NCBI GenBank assembly: GCA_964543905.1
Contig: CAZIZO010000005.1
Span: 62,001 to 126,000 of the forward strand
From: GCA-016699835 sp964543905
Lineage (GTDB): Bacteria; Planctomycetota; Phycisphaerae; Phycisphaerales; UBA1924
Direction of reading: 5' to 3'
DNA length: 64,000 nucleotides
In this document: positions 44,095-53,624 of the stretch, piece by piece
Numbering within the stretch: the stretch's first letter is position 1
Layout of the letters: each line of letters opens with the position of its first letter
The notes under the pieces: generated by a model
Told to the model about the DNA's origin: nothing
Database searches by the model: none
What the model saw: the letters and a program-made list of their open reading frames with translations, nothing else
Made by a program: the position numbers and the translations under genes

Positions 44095-47000
44095 ATGCCC
44101 ATACGCGTGGAACAACCCGAGTACCTTTGGCTCTTGGCCGCGATGGTGCCGATGGGGCTGCTGGCGCTGGCGTGGTTCGTGTCGATGAGCCGAGCACGGG
44201 CGTGGACGGCGATCGTGTTCCGCGCGGGGTTGCTGGGGTTGCTGGCCCTGGCGTTGGCGGGGCTGACGCGCGTGCAGACAACGCGGAAACTGGCGGTGGT
44301 GGCGGTGGTCGACGTCTCGGAATCGGTGCGGCGCTGGGGATCGGCGGCGTCGCTGGACGATGCGGCCCTGCGGGGGTCGGTGCTGGATCGTGTGAGGCGG
44401 TTTGTGGAGGACGGCACGAAGGATCGCGGCGCGGAGGATTTGCTCGGGATCGTCGCCTTTGACGGCAAGGCGGTCGCGTTGGCGGCACCGACGCTGGGGG
44501 ACGCGTCGTCGGCGAGTTTCGACGTGCGCGTCTCGGACGGAACGAACATCGCGGCGGCGATCGAGTTGGCACGCGCGCTGGTGCCGTCGGACGCGGCGGG
44601 GAGGATCCTGCTCTTCTCGGACGGGGTGGCGACGGAGGGAGACGCGCTGGCGGCGGCGCGGGCGGGGCAGGGCGTGGCGATCGACGTGGTCCCGATCGAG
44701 TACGACGTGAAGGACGAGGTGATCGTGGAGTCGGTGGACGCGCCGCCGACCGCGCCGGCGGAATCGTCGGTGATGGTCCGGGTCACGCTGAACGCGACAA
44801 CGGCTTCGGAAGGGCTGCTGCGGCTGTACGACGGGGAGCGGGCGCTGGAGATCGGGGGCACGGCGGCTGGTGGGCGGGCGCGGCGGCTGTCGCTCTCGCC
44901 CGGGCGGACGATCGAGAGCGTGCAGGTGAAACTGGACCACACGCGGGTGCATCGCTTTCGTGCGGTGTATGAGCCCGACGTGCGGGCGACGGCGGACGGG
45001 CGGAACGCGGCCTCGGGGGACACGCTGGCGGAGAACAACACCGCGGAGGGATTGACGATCACGCCCGGGACGGGGAGCGTGCTGCTGCTGGACGGGAATG
45101 CGAGCGGGGCGGGATCGAGGTCGGCGCTGGGCGGGGTGCTGCGATCGAAGGGCGTGGAGGTGCGGGCGATCTCGCCGGGCGAGTTTCCGGCGGACCTCGT
45201 GGCGCTGCAGGCGTATGACCTGGTGATCCTCGAAAACGTGGCGGCGGAATCGCTGGTCGAAGAGGCGCAGGAGCGACTGGTGGCGTACGTGCGGGACCTT
45301 GGGGGCGGGCTCATCATGGTGGGCGGGGCGAACGCGTTCGGTGCGGGGGGATGGAAGAACACGGCGATCGAGGGAATCTTGCCGGTACGGCTGGACCTGC
45401 CGGATCGGGTGGTGACGCGGCAGGTGGCGACGATCTTCGTGATCGACGTGTCGGGCTCGATGGGGTGGCCCGCGCTGGGGAGCACGCGGACGAAGCAGGA
45501 GATCGCGAACGAGTCGGCGGCGTTGGCGATCACGCGGATGGAACGGACGGACCTGGTGGGGCTCATCGCGTTTAGCAATCGTCCGACGACGATCATTCCG
45601 CTGGGGCCCAACACCGATCCGCAGCGATCGGCGGCGAGGGCGCGAGAGATGATCGCCGACGGCGGGACGAACATGGGCCCGGCGCTCGACGAGGCGAAGC
45701 GGCAGTTGGAGGCGTGCGACGCGAAGATCAAGCACATCCTGGTCTTGTCGGACGGACGCTCGCAGATGCGGAACACCCTCCCGGGGCGGGTGGACGCGAT
45801 CAAGGCGGCGGGGATTCGATTGTCGACGATCGGGGTGGGCGACGACGCGGACGACGCGATGATGGAGGAGATGGCCAGGCGGGGAGACGGGGTGTATTAC
45901 CGGGTGCTGAACGCGGATCGCTTGCCCAGCACGTTCCTGTCGGCGGTGCGGGTGGTGCGCTCGCCGGCGATCCGCGAGACGCCGTTCCAGCCGATCGTGC
46001 TGCCCTCGGGCTCGCCCGCGACTGCGGGGCTGACGACGCCGCCGATGCTGAAGGGGCTGGTGATCACGCAACCAAGGCCCGAGTTGAACGTGGTGAACGC
46101 GATGTCTTCGCCGGAGGGCGAGCCCGTGCTGTCACACTGGAACTACGAGTTGGGGCGGGTGGCGGCGTTCACGTCGGACGCGAGCGTGTGGGCGGAGGAG
46201 TGGCTGGGGTGGCCTGGATTTGAGGCGTTCTGGTCGCAGTTGTCGCGGATGATCATGAGGCCCACGACGAGCCGATTCATGCAGGGCGAGGCGCGGGTGG
46301 AGGGTGATCGCGTGCGGCTGCGTGTGGAGGCGAACAGCGAAGACGGCAAGCCGTTGAACGGGCTCGCGATGCCGGTGGTGTTCTTTTCACCGGATGGTCG
46401 GCAGACGACGGCGCGGCTGGATCAAACCGAACCCGGGGTGTACGAGGGAGAGGTTGAGGCGCGTGGGGCGGGGACGTATGTGGCGATCGTGAAACCGAAC
46501 GATGGCGGGAAGGCGTTGGCGCCGGTCATCATCGGGGTGAACATTCGCGGGAACACGGAGTTGCTGACGCTGAAGTCGGATCGGGAGTCGCTGGTGCGGC
46601 TGGCGCAGGCGACGGGTGGGAGAGTGCTGTCGCTGCGCGAGCCAACCGCGCAGGCGATCTTCGACCGCGCGGGGCTTCGCCCGCGCGAGGTGGCGACGAA
46701 TCTGTGGCGTGCGCTGTTGAGCGCGGCGATCGGCGTGCTGCTCCTGGACATCGCGACCAGGCGGGTGGCGTGGGATCGCTGGATCAGTCGGGAATATGGG
46801 GCCGAGATGGCCCGTGGAGCCGCGGAAGCGGTTCGCGACCGCGGAGTGCAGGCCGCGGCCACGCTGGGCGGATTGCGATCACGGCACTCCGAATCCACGG
46901 CAGGGACCGCGGGACCAACGCTGACGCTGGATGAGGAGGACGCGAAGCGGCTCGCGGAGGCGGCGCGGGATCGACGGCGGGCGCAACGGCTCGCGAACGT

Positions 47001-47214
47001 CGCGGCCGCACCAGCACCCGGAGACGCGCGGGACGAGGCGGATGTGAAGATCGAACCGGCGCGTGGCTCCGCGCCGGACCGGGAGGGTGGTCTGCTGGCG
47101 GCGAAGCGAAGGGCAAAGGAGCGGTTTGGCGAGGGCGAGTCGTCACGGAGCACGCGGGCGGTGGAGCGCGATGGCGGGGGAACCTCCGATGAAACGGAGG
47201 GTCAGATCCCGTAG
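44095..47214 (+). CDS. membrane protein with two VWA domains
   Basis: 1039-aa membrane protein. Transmembrane helices occur at about 12-30, 40-58 and 865-885. Two von Willebrand A domains each have a metal-ion-dependent adhesion site: D73-x-S75-x-S77 (V-V-D-V-S-E-S-V) and D451-x-S453-x-S455 (V-I-D-V-S-G-S-M). Between them is a GATase-like fold (I-L-E-N, G-G-L-I-M-V-G-G-A-N-A-F), a combination seen in BatA-type planctomycete proteins. The last 150 residues are a charged cytoplasmic tail. Probable role: assembly of a membrane protein complex with the 814-aa coiled-coil protein. The stop codon overlaps the convergent M32 gene by 13 bp. Confidence 0.87.
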   Translation: MPIRVEQPEYLWLLAAMVPMGLLALAWFVSMSRARAWTAIVFRAGLLGLLALALAGLTRVQTTRKLAVVAVVDVSESVRRWGSAASLDDAALRGSVLDRVRRFVEDGTKDRGAEDLLGIVAFDGKAVALAAPTLGDASSASFDVRVSDGTNIAAAIELARALVPSDAAGRILLFSDGVATEGDALAAARAGQGVAIDVVPIEYDVKDEVIVESVDAPPTAPAESSVMVRVTLNATTASEGLLRLYDGERALEIGGTAAGGRARRLSLSPGRTIESVQVKLDHTRVHRFRAVYEPDVRATADGRNAASGDTLAENNTAEGLTITPGTGSVLLLDGNASGAGSRSALGGVLRSKGVEVRAISPGEFPADLVALQAYDLVILENVAAESLVEEAQERLVAYVRDLGGGLIMVGGANAFGAGGWKNTAIEGILPVRLDLPDRVVTRQVATIFVIDVSGSMGWPALGSTRTKQEIANESAALAITRMERTDLVGLIAFSNRPTTIIPLGPNTDPQRSAARAREMIADGGTNMGPALDEAKRQLEACDAKIKHILVLSDGRSQMRNTLPGRVDAIKAAGIRLSTIGVGDDADDAMMEEMARRGDGVYYRVLNADRLPSTFLSAVRVVRSPAIRETPFQPIVLPSGSPATAGLTTPPMLKGLVITQPRPELNVVNAMSSPEGEPVLSHWNYELGRVAAFTSDASVWAEEWLGWPGFEAFWSQLSRMIMRPTTSRFMQGEARVEGDRVRLRVEANSEDGKPLNGLAMPVVFFSPDGRQTTARLDQTEPGVYEGEVEARGAGTYVAIVKPNDGGKALAPVIIGVNIRGNTELLTLKSDRESLVRLAQATGGRVLSLREPTAQAIFDRAGLRPREVATNLWRALLSAAIGVLLLDIATRRVAWDRWISREYGAEMARGAAEAVRDRGVQAAATLGGLRSRHSESTAGTAGPTLTLDEEDAKRLAEAARDRRRAQRLANVAAAPAPGDARDEADVKIEPARGSAPDREGGLLAAKRRAKERFGEGESSRSTRAVERDGGGTSDETEGQIP

Positions 47215-48740
47215 ACCGCTTCGGCTTTGGATCGCAGATGTCGCAGGAGCGGCTCGGCGGAGAGGTCCTTGCCGGTGACCTTCTTGCAAAGTTCTTCGGC
47301 GCGATAGCGTCGGCCGTGACGATGGATGTTGGTGTTGAGCCACTCGCGGAGAGGCGAGAACTTGCCCTTGGCGATGTGCTTGTTGAGGTCGGGGATCTGC
47401 TCCTGGATGGTCTCCCAGAACTGGGCGCCGTAGAGGTTGCCGAGGGTGTAGGTTGGGAAGTACCCGACGAGGCCGAAGGACCAGTGGACATCCTGGAGGC
47501 AGCCGCGTTTGTCGTCGGGGACGTCGATGGCGAGGTAGTCTTTGTAGCGTTTGTTCCACTCGCCCGGCAGGTCCTTGGGCTTGAGTGAGCCCGAGATCAT
47601 GGCGCGCTCGAGTTCGAAGCGGATCATGATGTGCATGTTGTAGGTGCCCTCGTCGGCCTCGACGCGGATGAGGCTGGGCTTGACGGTGTTGACCGCGGCG
47701 AAGTAATCCTTGACCTCGTACTTTGCGACGGACTTTCCGAGGTGTTTCTTGGCGACGGGGAGGGCCCATTTCCAGAAGTGCTTGCTGCGGCCGACGAAGT
47801 TCTCCCACATGCGACTCTGGCTCTCGTGGATGCCGAGGGAGATGGCGTCGGCGAGGGGTTGGCCGAAGAGGGCGAAGTTGTGGTCGCGTTTGGGGAGGCC
47901 CTGCTCGTAGATGCCGTGCCCGGCCTCGTGGAGGGTGCCGTAGAGCGCGTCGGAGAAATGCTCGTCGCGGTAGCGGGTGGTGAGGCGGGTGTCGCCGGGG
48001 CCGAGGCCTTCGCAGAACGGATGGGTGGTGGTGTCGAGGCGACCGGCGTCGAGGTCGAAGCCGATGGCCTTGAGGACGGCGAGGCCGAGGGCGTGCTGCT
48101 TGGCGGCGTCGTACTTGACCTCGAGGCACTTGGTGCTGATTTTCTTCTTGCTCTTGGCAACGTCCTTGATGAGGTCGGTAAGTTGGGCGCGGAGGGGGGT
48201 GAAGATGCCTTCGATCTGCTTGGCGGTCATGCCAGGCTCGTACTGATCGAGGAGGGCGTCATACGGCTCGGCGGCCTTGCCGTCGCTCAGGCAGTCGGCC
48301 TTGCGGCGCGAGAGGGTCATCATCTTGTCGAGCCAGGGCGCGAAGGCGGGGAAGTCGTTGCGTTCGCGAGCGGCCTTCCAGGCCTCCTGCGACTGGCTGG
48401 CGGTTTTGGCGAGTTCGGCGACGAGGTCCTTGGGGAGTTTGGTCGCGAGGTCGTAGTCGCGTCGCATCTCGCGGACGTTGGCGGCGGCCTCGTCGTTGCC
48501 GCGCACGGCGGGATCGGCCTCGCACTTGGCGAGGAGTTCACCCACGCGCGGGCTCGTCCGACGCTCATGGACCAACGCGGCAAGCATGGCCTGCTGCTCG
48601 GCGCGAAAGGGTCCAGCGGCGTGGGGCATGTAGGTTTCCTGGTCCCAGGCGAGCAGAGCCTGGACCGAGCCGAGCGTACCGGCCTCGCGGGCGAGGGTGC
48701 AGAGTTCGGTGTAGGACGCGGAGGGGGCTACGGGGGGCAT
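47202..48740 (-). CDS. M32-family carboxypeptidase
   Basis: 512-aa thermostable-type zinc carboxypeptidase (Taq family) that removes C-terminal residues from peptides. The HEXXH motif is H271-E272-A-G-H275 in L-H-E-A-G-H-G-I-Y, with the third ligand Glu in G-I-H-E-S-Q-S-R-M-W-E-N. The family's early W-D-Q-E-T-Y-M-P (residues about 34-41) and late I-R-F-E-L-E-R motifs are present. Length matches family members (about 500). The ATG at 48740 has GAGGAG five bases upstream, so it was preferred to a GTG six bases earlier. Its end overlaps the convergent VWA gene by 13 bp. Confidence 0.95.
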   Translation of the reverse strand: MPPVAPSASYTELCTLAREAGTLGSVQALLAWDQETYMPHAAGPFRAEQQAMLAALVHERRTSPRVGELLAKCEADPAVRGNDEAAANVREMRRDYDLATKLPKDLVAELAKTASQSQEAWKAARERNDFPAFAPWLDKMMTLSRRKADCLSDGKAAEPYDALLDQYEPGMTAKQIEGIFTPLRAQLTDLIKDVAKSKKKISTKCLEVKYDAAKQHALGLAVLKAIGFDLDAGRLDTTTHPFCEGLGPGDTRLTTRYRDEHFSDALYGTLHEAGHGIYEQGLPKRDHNFALFGQPLADAISLGIHESQSRMWENFVGRSKHFWKWALPVAKKHLGKSVAKYEVKDYFAAVNTVKPSLIRVEADEGTYNMHIMIRFELERAMISGSLKPKDLPGEWNKRYKDYLAIDVPDDKRGCLQDVHWSFGLVGYFPTYTLGNLYGAQFWETIQEQIPDLNKHIAKGKFSPLREWLNTNIHRHGRRYRAEELCKKVTGKDLSAEPLLRHLRSKAEAVYGI

Positions 48741-48812
48741 AAACACTCCTCAAGAAGGGAAAGGAGTGTAGATCGCCTCGGACGTGATCTTCAAATCTTC
48801 GCGAGACGCGCG

Positions 48813-49664
48813 TCAACTCTTCACAACAACGAGGTCAAAGACGGGGGGGAGGACGATATAGGCCCCGGGGTCGTTGGAGGCTTGGGACCAGGCGGCCTCG
48901 AAGGCCTTGCGCTGCTCGAGGGAGATGAAGCCCATGTCGCAGAGTCGTGGGACAAAGGAATCCCAGAAGGACTGGGGCCAGTGCCACAAGGTGGTGCCGG
49001 GACGAGCGATTCGCTGATGGACCGCGAGGTGCTCGATGGTGAAGCCGTGCGAGAGGAAGAGGGTAGGGAGTCGGCCCATGATGTCGGAGTCGCCGCCGCG
49101 GTCCTTCCAACTCTCGCCGACGGCCTGGATGACGACTTCGAAGGCCGGGTTGCGTGGCGCGAGGGTCATGGCGCGGACGTAGTTGAAGTAGTCCTGGACC
49201 ATGACCTTGCCGCCGGGTTTGATGATCTTGGCGAGGCCCGAGACGACGGCCTCGGGGTCTTTGAGGAAGCAAAAGACCCAACGGGCGTAAGCGAAATCAA
49301 CGGAGCCGCGTTCGTGCTGGAGGACGGAATCGATCTGCTGGACGTCGCCGAGAACGCGATCGACGTTGGAGATCTGACGGGCCTTGGTGAGTTCGTGGAG
49401 TTGCTTGAGGAAGCCGGGCGACTCATCGACGCCGATGATGCGGCCCTTGGGGCCGACGATCTGGGCAAGGTCGAGGGCGGCATGCCCCGGGCCACAGCCG
49501 AGATCGAGGACGACCTTCCCGGGCTGGACGCCCGCGTGCTCCCAGAGGAGGTGGGCGGCGGAGGACCAGAGGCGGTGCTGCAGGCCGAGGCGGATGGATT
49601 CGGTGGCGTCGGTGCCGAGGACGTACTCGGGATGGGCTCGCGGGGCTTTGGTGGCGCTGGACAT
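48813..49664 (-). CDS. SAM-dependent methyltransferase
   Basis: 283-aa class I methyltransferase. Motif I V-L-D-L-G-C-G-P-G-H-A-A (about 58-69) binds S-adenosylmethionine, followed by motif II G-V-D-E-S-P (acidic residue) and the L-K-P-G-G-K-V-M-V-Q-D post-motif. The C-terminal 100 residues are a variable substrate-recognition region. It resembles UbiE/ArsM-like enzymes only in the core, and no substrate can be named. The start ATG at 49664 was chosen because it begins the globular part; a very long minus-strand frame continues upstream but overlaps the transporter gene in the other direction and is spurious. A TACCCT hexamer lies ten bases before the ATG. Confidence 0.8.
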   Translation of the reverse strand: MSSATKAPRAHPEYVLGTDATESIRLGLQHRLWSSAAHLLWEHAGVQPGKVVLDLGCGPGHAALDLAQIVGPKGRIIGVDESPGFLKQLHELTKARQISNVDRVLGDVQQIDSVLQHERGSVDFAYARWVFCFLKDPEAVVSGLAKIIKPGGKVMVQDYFNYVRAMTLAPRNPAFEVVIQAVGESWKDRGGDSDIMGRLPTLFLSHGFTIEHLAVHQRIARPGTTLWHWPQSFWDSFVPRLCDMGFISLEQRKAFEAAWSQASNDPGAYIVLPPVFDLVVVKS

Positions 49665-49868
49665 GGTGCGGGCGAGGGTAGGGCGAAGGGAACGAACGCG
49701 GGATATGGACCGGAGCAGGGCGGGAGGAGGATCTGAAACGTGCCGTCGGCAAGAAGATCGTGCCGACGAACGGGGGACACCACCGATACGCCGGAAAGGC
49801 GCGGGAGGTTTTGCGGGTTGTGCGGAGGGGCGAATCTGCCCACCTTGCCACCGGGGGAAGGTGAAGAG

Positions 49869-51314
49869 ATGGCACGCCCACATCGGGAGGGCCTCCAACC
49901 CCCTATCTTTGCGACCTTGGACGGTCCCGAGGTCAACGCGAGGCGTGCCTCCCTGCTGCGGCGGGGGTTCGTGCGCGTGGTTGGGGCGTTCCATCCGTCG
50001 GCGGTACCGCTGCTGGCCCGACGGAGTTACGTGCTGGAACTGGTGACGACGTTCTTCTTCTCGATCGCGTTGGCGTGCGTGGAGGGGGGCGTGATCGCGG
50101 TGGTGGTGAAGAAGACCTTCGGGACGGTGGTGACGGCGGGCGTACTGAACCTGGCCGTCGCGTTCGTGGGGGCGGCGAGCGAGATCGCGAACATCGTGAG
50201 TTTCGTGTGGACGCAGTGGAGCCACGGGCGGGACAAGGTGGCGTTCATCAATGGGTTGCAGGTCGCGGTGCTGGCGCTGGTGGCGAGCATGGCGCTGGTG
50301 CCGGTGTCGGGTGTGGGGCTGGCGGTGATGGTGCTGGCGGTGATCGTGGCGAGGACGTGCTGGTCGGGGATCATCACGCTGAGGCCGACGATCTGGCGGG
50401 CGAACTACCCGCCGCTGGAGCGGGCGCGGGTCGTGGGACGATTCTCGGCGGTGCAGGTGCTTCTGGTGGCGTGCATGGGGATCCTGCTGGGACGGGCGAT
50501 GGACGCGAACCCTGGGAGTTTCCGCGTGATTTTGCCGATCGCGGCGGGGATGGGGATCGTGGCGGCGGTGACGTACCGGCGGCTGCGGGTGCGTCGGGCG
50601 ACGAAGTGGCTGCGGCAGGAGACGGCGAGGCCCCGGGTGATGACGCCTTGGAATGGTCTGCTCGCGGTGGGGCATGTGCTGAGGCGGGACCGGTTCTTCG
50701 CGCTCTTCCAGTTGTGGCTCTTCGTCCTGGGGATGGGCAACCTGATGGCAACGCCGATCCTGGTCCTGGCGGTGAACGACCAGTTCCGCATGACCTACAC
50801 GCACGGGATCCTGATCACGAGTTCGCTGACGGCGCTGGCGACGGCGGGGAGCATCCCGATCTGGGCGAAACTCCTGGACCGCGCGCACGTCGTGCGCTTC
50901 CGCTCGATCCACAGTTGGGTCTTCGTGGTGGGCACGAGCGCGCTGGCGCTCGCGGTTGTCACGCACGAGGCGTGGCTGCTCTACGTCGGCGCGGCGATCC
51001 AGGGGATCGGGTACGGCGGGGGCTCGCTCGCGTGGAATCTCGGGCACGTGGACTTCGCGCCCCCGAGCGAGACGTCGCAGTACATGGCGACGCACGTGAC
51101 GCTCAACGGGATCCGGGGGCTGGTGGCCCCATTCGCGGTGGTGGCGATCTACAACGCGATGGCGGCGAACGTGCCGGGGTCGCGGGAGAGCGGGCTGGCC
51201 GCGTTCGTGCCGCTGCTCCTCTCGACCCTGCTGACAATCGCGGGGGCGATCGGGTACGTCACGCTGCGGCGGCGGATGGGGCACCTGGCGATGGCGGTGA
51301 AGCGAGGGGCGTAG
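49869..51314 (+). CDS. MFS-like membrane transporter
   Basis: 481-aa integral-membrane protein with about 11-12 hydrophobic helices starting near residue 55 and running to residue 470, fitting the major facilitator superfamily. It has no clear sugar- or drug-specific motif. A basic loop lies between helices 6 and 7 (R-R-L-R-V-R-R-A-T-K-W-L-R-Q-E). The ATG at 49869 has a purine-rich stretch (GGGGGAAGG) just upstream; the frame opens 43 codons earlier, without similarity. The substrate is unknown. It is divergent from the methyltransferase (204 bp apart). Confidence 0.8.
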   Translation: MARPHREGLQPPIFATLDGPEVNARRASLLRRGFVRVVGAFHPSAVPLLARRSYVLELVTTFFFSIALACVEGGVIAVVVKKTFGTVVTAGVLNLAVAFVGAASEIANIVSFVWTQWSHGRDKVAFINGLQVAVLALVASMALVPVSGVGLAVMVLAVIVARTCWSGIITLRPTIWRANYPPLERARVVGRFSAVQVLLVACMGILLGRAMDANPGSFRVILPIAAGMGIVAAVTYRRLRVRRATKWLRQETARPRVMTPWNGLLAVGHVLRRDRFFALFQLWLFVLGMGNLMATPILVLAVNDQFRMTYTHGILITSSLTALATAGSIPIWAKLLDRAHVVRFRSIHSWVFVVGTSALALAVVTHEAWLLYVGAAIQGIGYGGGSLAWNLGHVDFAPPSETSQYMATHVTLNGIRGLVAPFAVVAIYNAMAANVPGSRESGLAAFVPLLLSTLLTIAGAIGYVTLRRRMGHLAMAVKRGA

Positions 51315-51415
51315 TCGGCCTCGCATCGGATGGAGGCCGCCCCATCACCTGGAACGACGGCGACGGGCAGAACGGAGCCGACTCTCCGCGTGTTGATGCG
51401 ATCGGCTCGCGTGCC

Positions 51416-51424
51416 TGCTAGAAT
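51416..51424 (+). promoter_or_regulatory. extended -10 promoter of the aldolase gene
   Basis: TGCTAGAAT, an extended -10 element. It ends 21 bases before the aldolase ATG at 51446, which is preceded by GGAG at six bases. Confidence 0.55.
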
Positions 51425-51445
51425 CGGCTTTCTCCGGAGATGCCC

Positions 51446-52552
51446 ATGCCGATCAATGTACGCCAGACCCTCGGCCCCGACGCCGACAAGTTGCTTTCCT
51501 ACGAGTCCAAGACCGTCAACCGCGGCAAGTTGTACCTTCCCGGGCCCGACTTTGTCGACCGCGTCTTCGCACAGAACGACCGCAAGCCCGCCGTCCTTCG
51601 CAACTTCCAGACGATCCTCAACACGGGACGCTTGGCGGGGACGGGGTACGTGAGCATCTTGCCCGTCGATCAGGGCATCGAGCACTCCGCGGGCGCGTCC
51701 TTTGCGCCCAACCCGGACTACTTCGATCCCGAGAACATCGTGAAGTTGGCGATCGAGGGCGGGTGCAACGCCGTCGCGAGCACGGTGGGCGTCCTGGGGA
51801 GCGTGGCGCGGAAGTACGCCCACAAGATCCCCTTCCTCGTGAAGTTCAACCACAACGAGATGCTTACCTATCCCAACATCTACAAGCAGTCGTACTTCGG
51901 CAGCATCAAGCAGTGCTACGAGATGGGGGCGATCGCCGTGGGCGCCACGATCTACTTCGGCAACGACTCCGCCCGCGAGGAGATCAAGTACGTCTCGCAG
52001 ATGTTCGAGGAGGCGCACTCCTACGGGATGGTGACCGTCCTCTGGTGCTACACGCGCAACAACGCCTTCAAGGTGAAGGGCGCGGACGGGAAGAGCACCG
52101 ACTACCACGCCAGCGCCGACCTCACGGGTCAGGCGAACCACATGGGCGCGACCATCGAGGCCGACATCATCAAGCAGAAACTACCGACGAACAATGGCGG
52201 GTACGCGGCGCTCAACACGGGCGGCTCCTCCTATGGCAAGTGGGACAAGCGTGTCTACACCGCGCTCGCGGGGAGCGATGAGGCCGGCAACGGCGGACAC
52301 CCGATTGACTTGTGCCGCTATCAGATCCTCAATAACTACATGGGGCGTGTGCCGCTCATCAACAGCGGCGGGGAGAGCAAGGGCGCGAGCGACCTGGGCG
52401 AGGCCGTCTGGACCGCCGTCGTCAACAAGCGGGCGGGCGGCATGGGCCTGATCTCGGGCCGCAAGGCCTTCCAGAAGCCGTTGGGCGAGGGCGTGGCGCT
52501 CTTGCACGCGGTGCAGGACGTGTATCTGGACAAGAGCGTGACGGTCGCATAA
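51446..52552 (+). CDS. class I fructose-bisphosphate aldolase (DhnA/FbaB type)
   Basis: 368-aa Schiff-base aldolase of the DhnA/FbaB family, which splits fructose-1,6-bisphosphate into two triose phosphates (or runs in reverse in gluconeogenesis). Motifs include V-S-I-L-P-V-D-Q-G-I-E-H-S, A-S-T-V-G-V-L-G, K-F-N-H-N-E and S-G-G-E-S-K-G-A-S-D-L-G, the last near the phosphate-binding end. It is the only glycolytic gene in the window. I pick the ATG at 51446 over the one at 51440 because the GGAG then has a six-base spacing. Codon usage is more C-ending than in the genes just upstream, consistent with high expression. A GNAT gene follows after 30 bp. Confidence 0.92.
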   Translation: MPINVRQTLGPDADKLLSYESKTVNRGKLYLPGPDFVDRVFAQNDRKPAVLRNFQTILNTGRLAGTGYVSILPVDQGIEHSAGASFAPNPDYFDPENIVKLAIEGGCNAVASTVGVLGSVARKYAHKIPFLVKFNHNEMLTYPNIYKQSYFGSIKQCYEMGAIAVGATIYFGNDSAREEIKYVSQMFEEAHSYGMVTVLWCYTRNNAFKVKGADGKSTDYHASADLTGQANHMGATIEADIIKQKLPTNNGGYAALNTGGSSYGKWDKRVYTALAGSDEAGNGGHPIDLCRYQILNNYMGRVPLINSGGESKGASDLGEAVWTAVVNKRAGGMGLISGRKAFQKPLGEGVALLHAVQDVYLDKSVTVA

Positions 52553-52582
52553 GCCAACACCCCGCACGCCGGAGGTCAACGG

Positions 52583-53401
52583 ATGCGCACGCTGTCGGAC
52601 ATCGCGCGCCTGGAAGAAACGCGCCTTGCCAACGCGATCAAGCGGATCGGCGACGACGTGCGTCCCTTCGCGGGCGGCGTGGCGGCGAGGAGCACTCCGG
52701 GCGCGTGGTGCAACTACGCCGCAGGATTCGGGTTTGATGGCGTCGTGACTCGCTCCGAACTCGAAGAGATCATCGCGTGGTATCACGAGAAGGGGATCGA
52801 GCCTCGCCTGGAGACCCATCCGTTCCAGCACCCCGAAACGCTCGCGGCGCTCGAAGACCTGAAGTTCGTCACGCGGCAGTTCGAGTTTGTGTTTGCTCGC
52901 GATCTCGATGCGGGAGAGGTCGTCAGGCCGGTCGTCGCGACGCCACCGGAACTTCGCGTGCGTCTCGTCGACCAGAGCAGCCCCGCGGCGATGCGTCAGT
53001 ACGCCCTGCTCGCGATGTCGGGCTTCTACCCGCCGGGCACATCCCCGGGTGAGGAGGACGTCCGCTTGGCGATCAAGGGCGCCAGCGGCACGCACTCGCT
53101 CGCGGTGATCGCATGGATGGACGGCACGCCTGTCGGCGCGGGCGGGGCCGAAGTGGTCGGGGAGGTCGCGGCGCTCTTCGGGGCGAGCGTCCTTCCCGAG
53201 TATCGCCGTCGCGGCGTGCAGCAGGCGCTCCTGGCCGAGCGCCTCAACCTTGCCGCACAGCGCGGCGCGAACATCGCGAGCATCGGCTCCCTCCCCGGCG
53301 CGATCACCGAGCGCAACGTCCGCCGCATGGGGTTCCAAGCGGCGTACGTGAAGTCCATGCTCGTGCGCCCGGGCGAAGGCCTCGCGCGCATCGCGATCTG
53401 A
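52583..53401 (+). CDS. GNAT-family N-acetyltransferase
   Basis: 272-aa protein whose C-terminal half is a GCN5-related acetyltransferase: A-V-I-A-W-M-D-G-T-P-V-G-A-G-G-A (beta 4), F-G-A-S-V-L-P-E-Y-R-R-R-G-V-Q-Q-A-L-L (acetyl-CoA-binding R-x-x-G-x-G/A loop) and a final beta strand. Residues 1-130 form a separate N-terminal domain, likely a second, degenerate GNAT fold. GGAGG precedes the ATG. The gene follows the aldolase closely and may share its promoter. The acyl acceptor is unknown. Confidence 0.85.
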   Translation: MRTLSDIARLEETRLANAIKRIGDDVRPFAGGVAARSTPGAWCNYAAGFGFDGVVTRSELEEIIAWYHEKGIEPRLETHPFQHPETLAALEDLKFVTRQFEFVFARDLDAGEVVRPVVATPPELRVRLVDQSSPAAMRQYALLAMSGFYPPGTSPGEEDVRLAIKGASGTHSLAVIAWMDGTPVGAGGAEVVGEVAALFGASVLPEYRRRGVQQALLAERLNLAAQRGANIASIGSLPGAITERNVRRMGFQAAYVKSMLVRPGEGLARIAI

Positions 53402-53624
53402 CCCCCGCAAAGCGAGGATTCTGCGTCCAACACACGCAGAAATTTCAGGGCCCCACGAAATTTTCCATGTTTTTCGGCGTTTCCTTGGGATCGTCGAGAA
53501 TTCGTGCGTCCTCCGGAAATATCGCGGGGCGATGGCGCGTTGAGCGTGCCGTCGCGGGAAGGTCCCGCATCACACACACAAGTGAGTGATGATTTCAAAG
53601 GTCTTTTCTTCTAGGAGGGTTGTT

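Noticed and set aside
42928..46071. Minus-strand open frame of 1047 codons opposite the coiled-coil and VWA genes
   Set aside because: Arg/His/Pro-rich composition without domains, antisense to the VWA motifs on the plus strand.
49665..51326. Upstream half of an 837-codon minus-strand frame joined to the methyltransferase
   Set aside because: It overlaps the entire transporter gene in antisense. The methyltransferase fold begins at the ATG at 49664.
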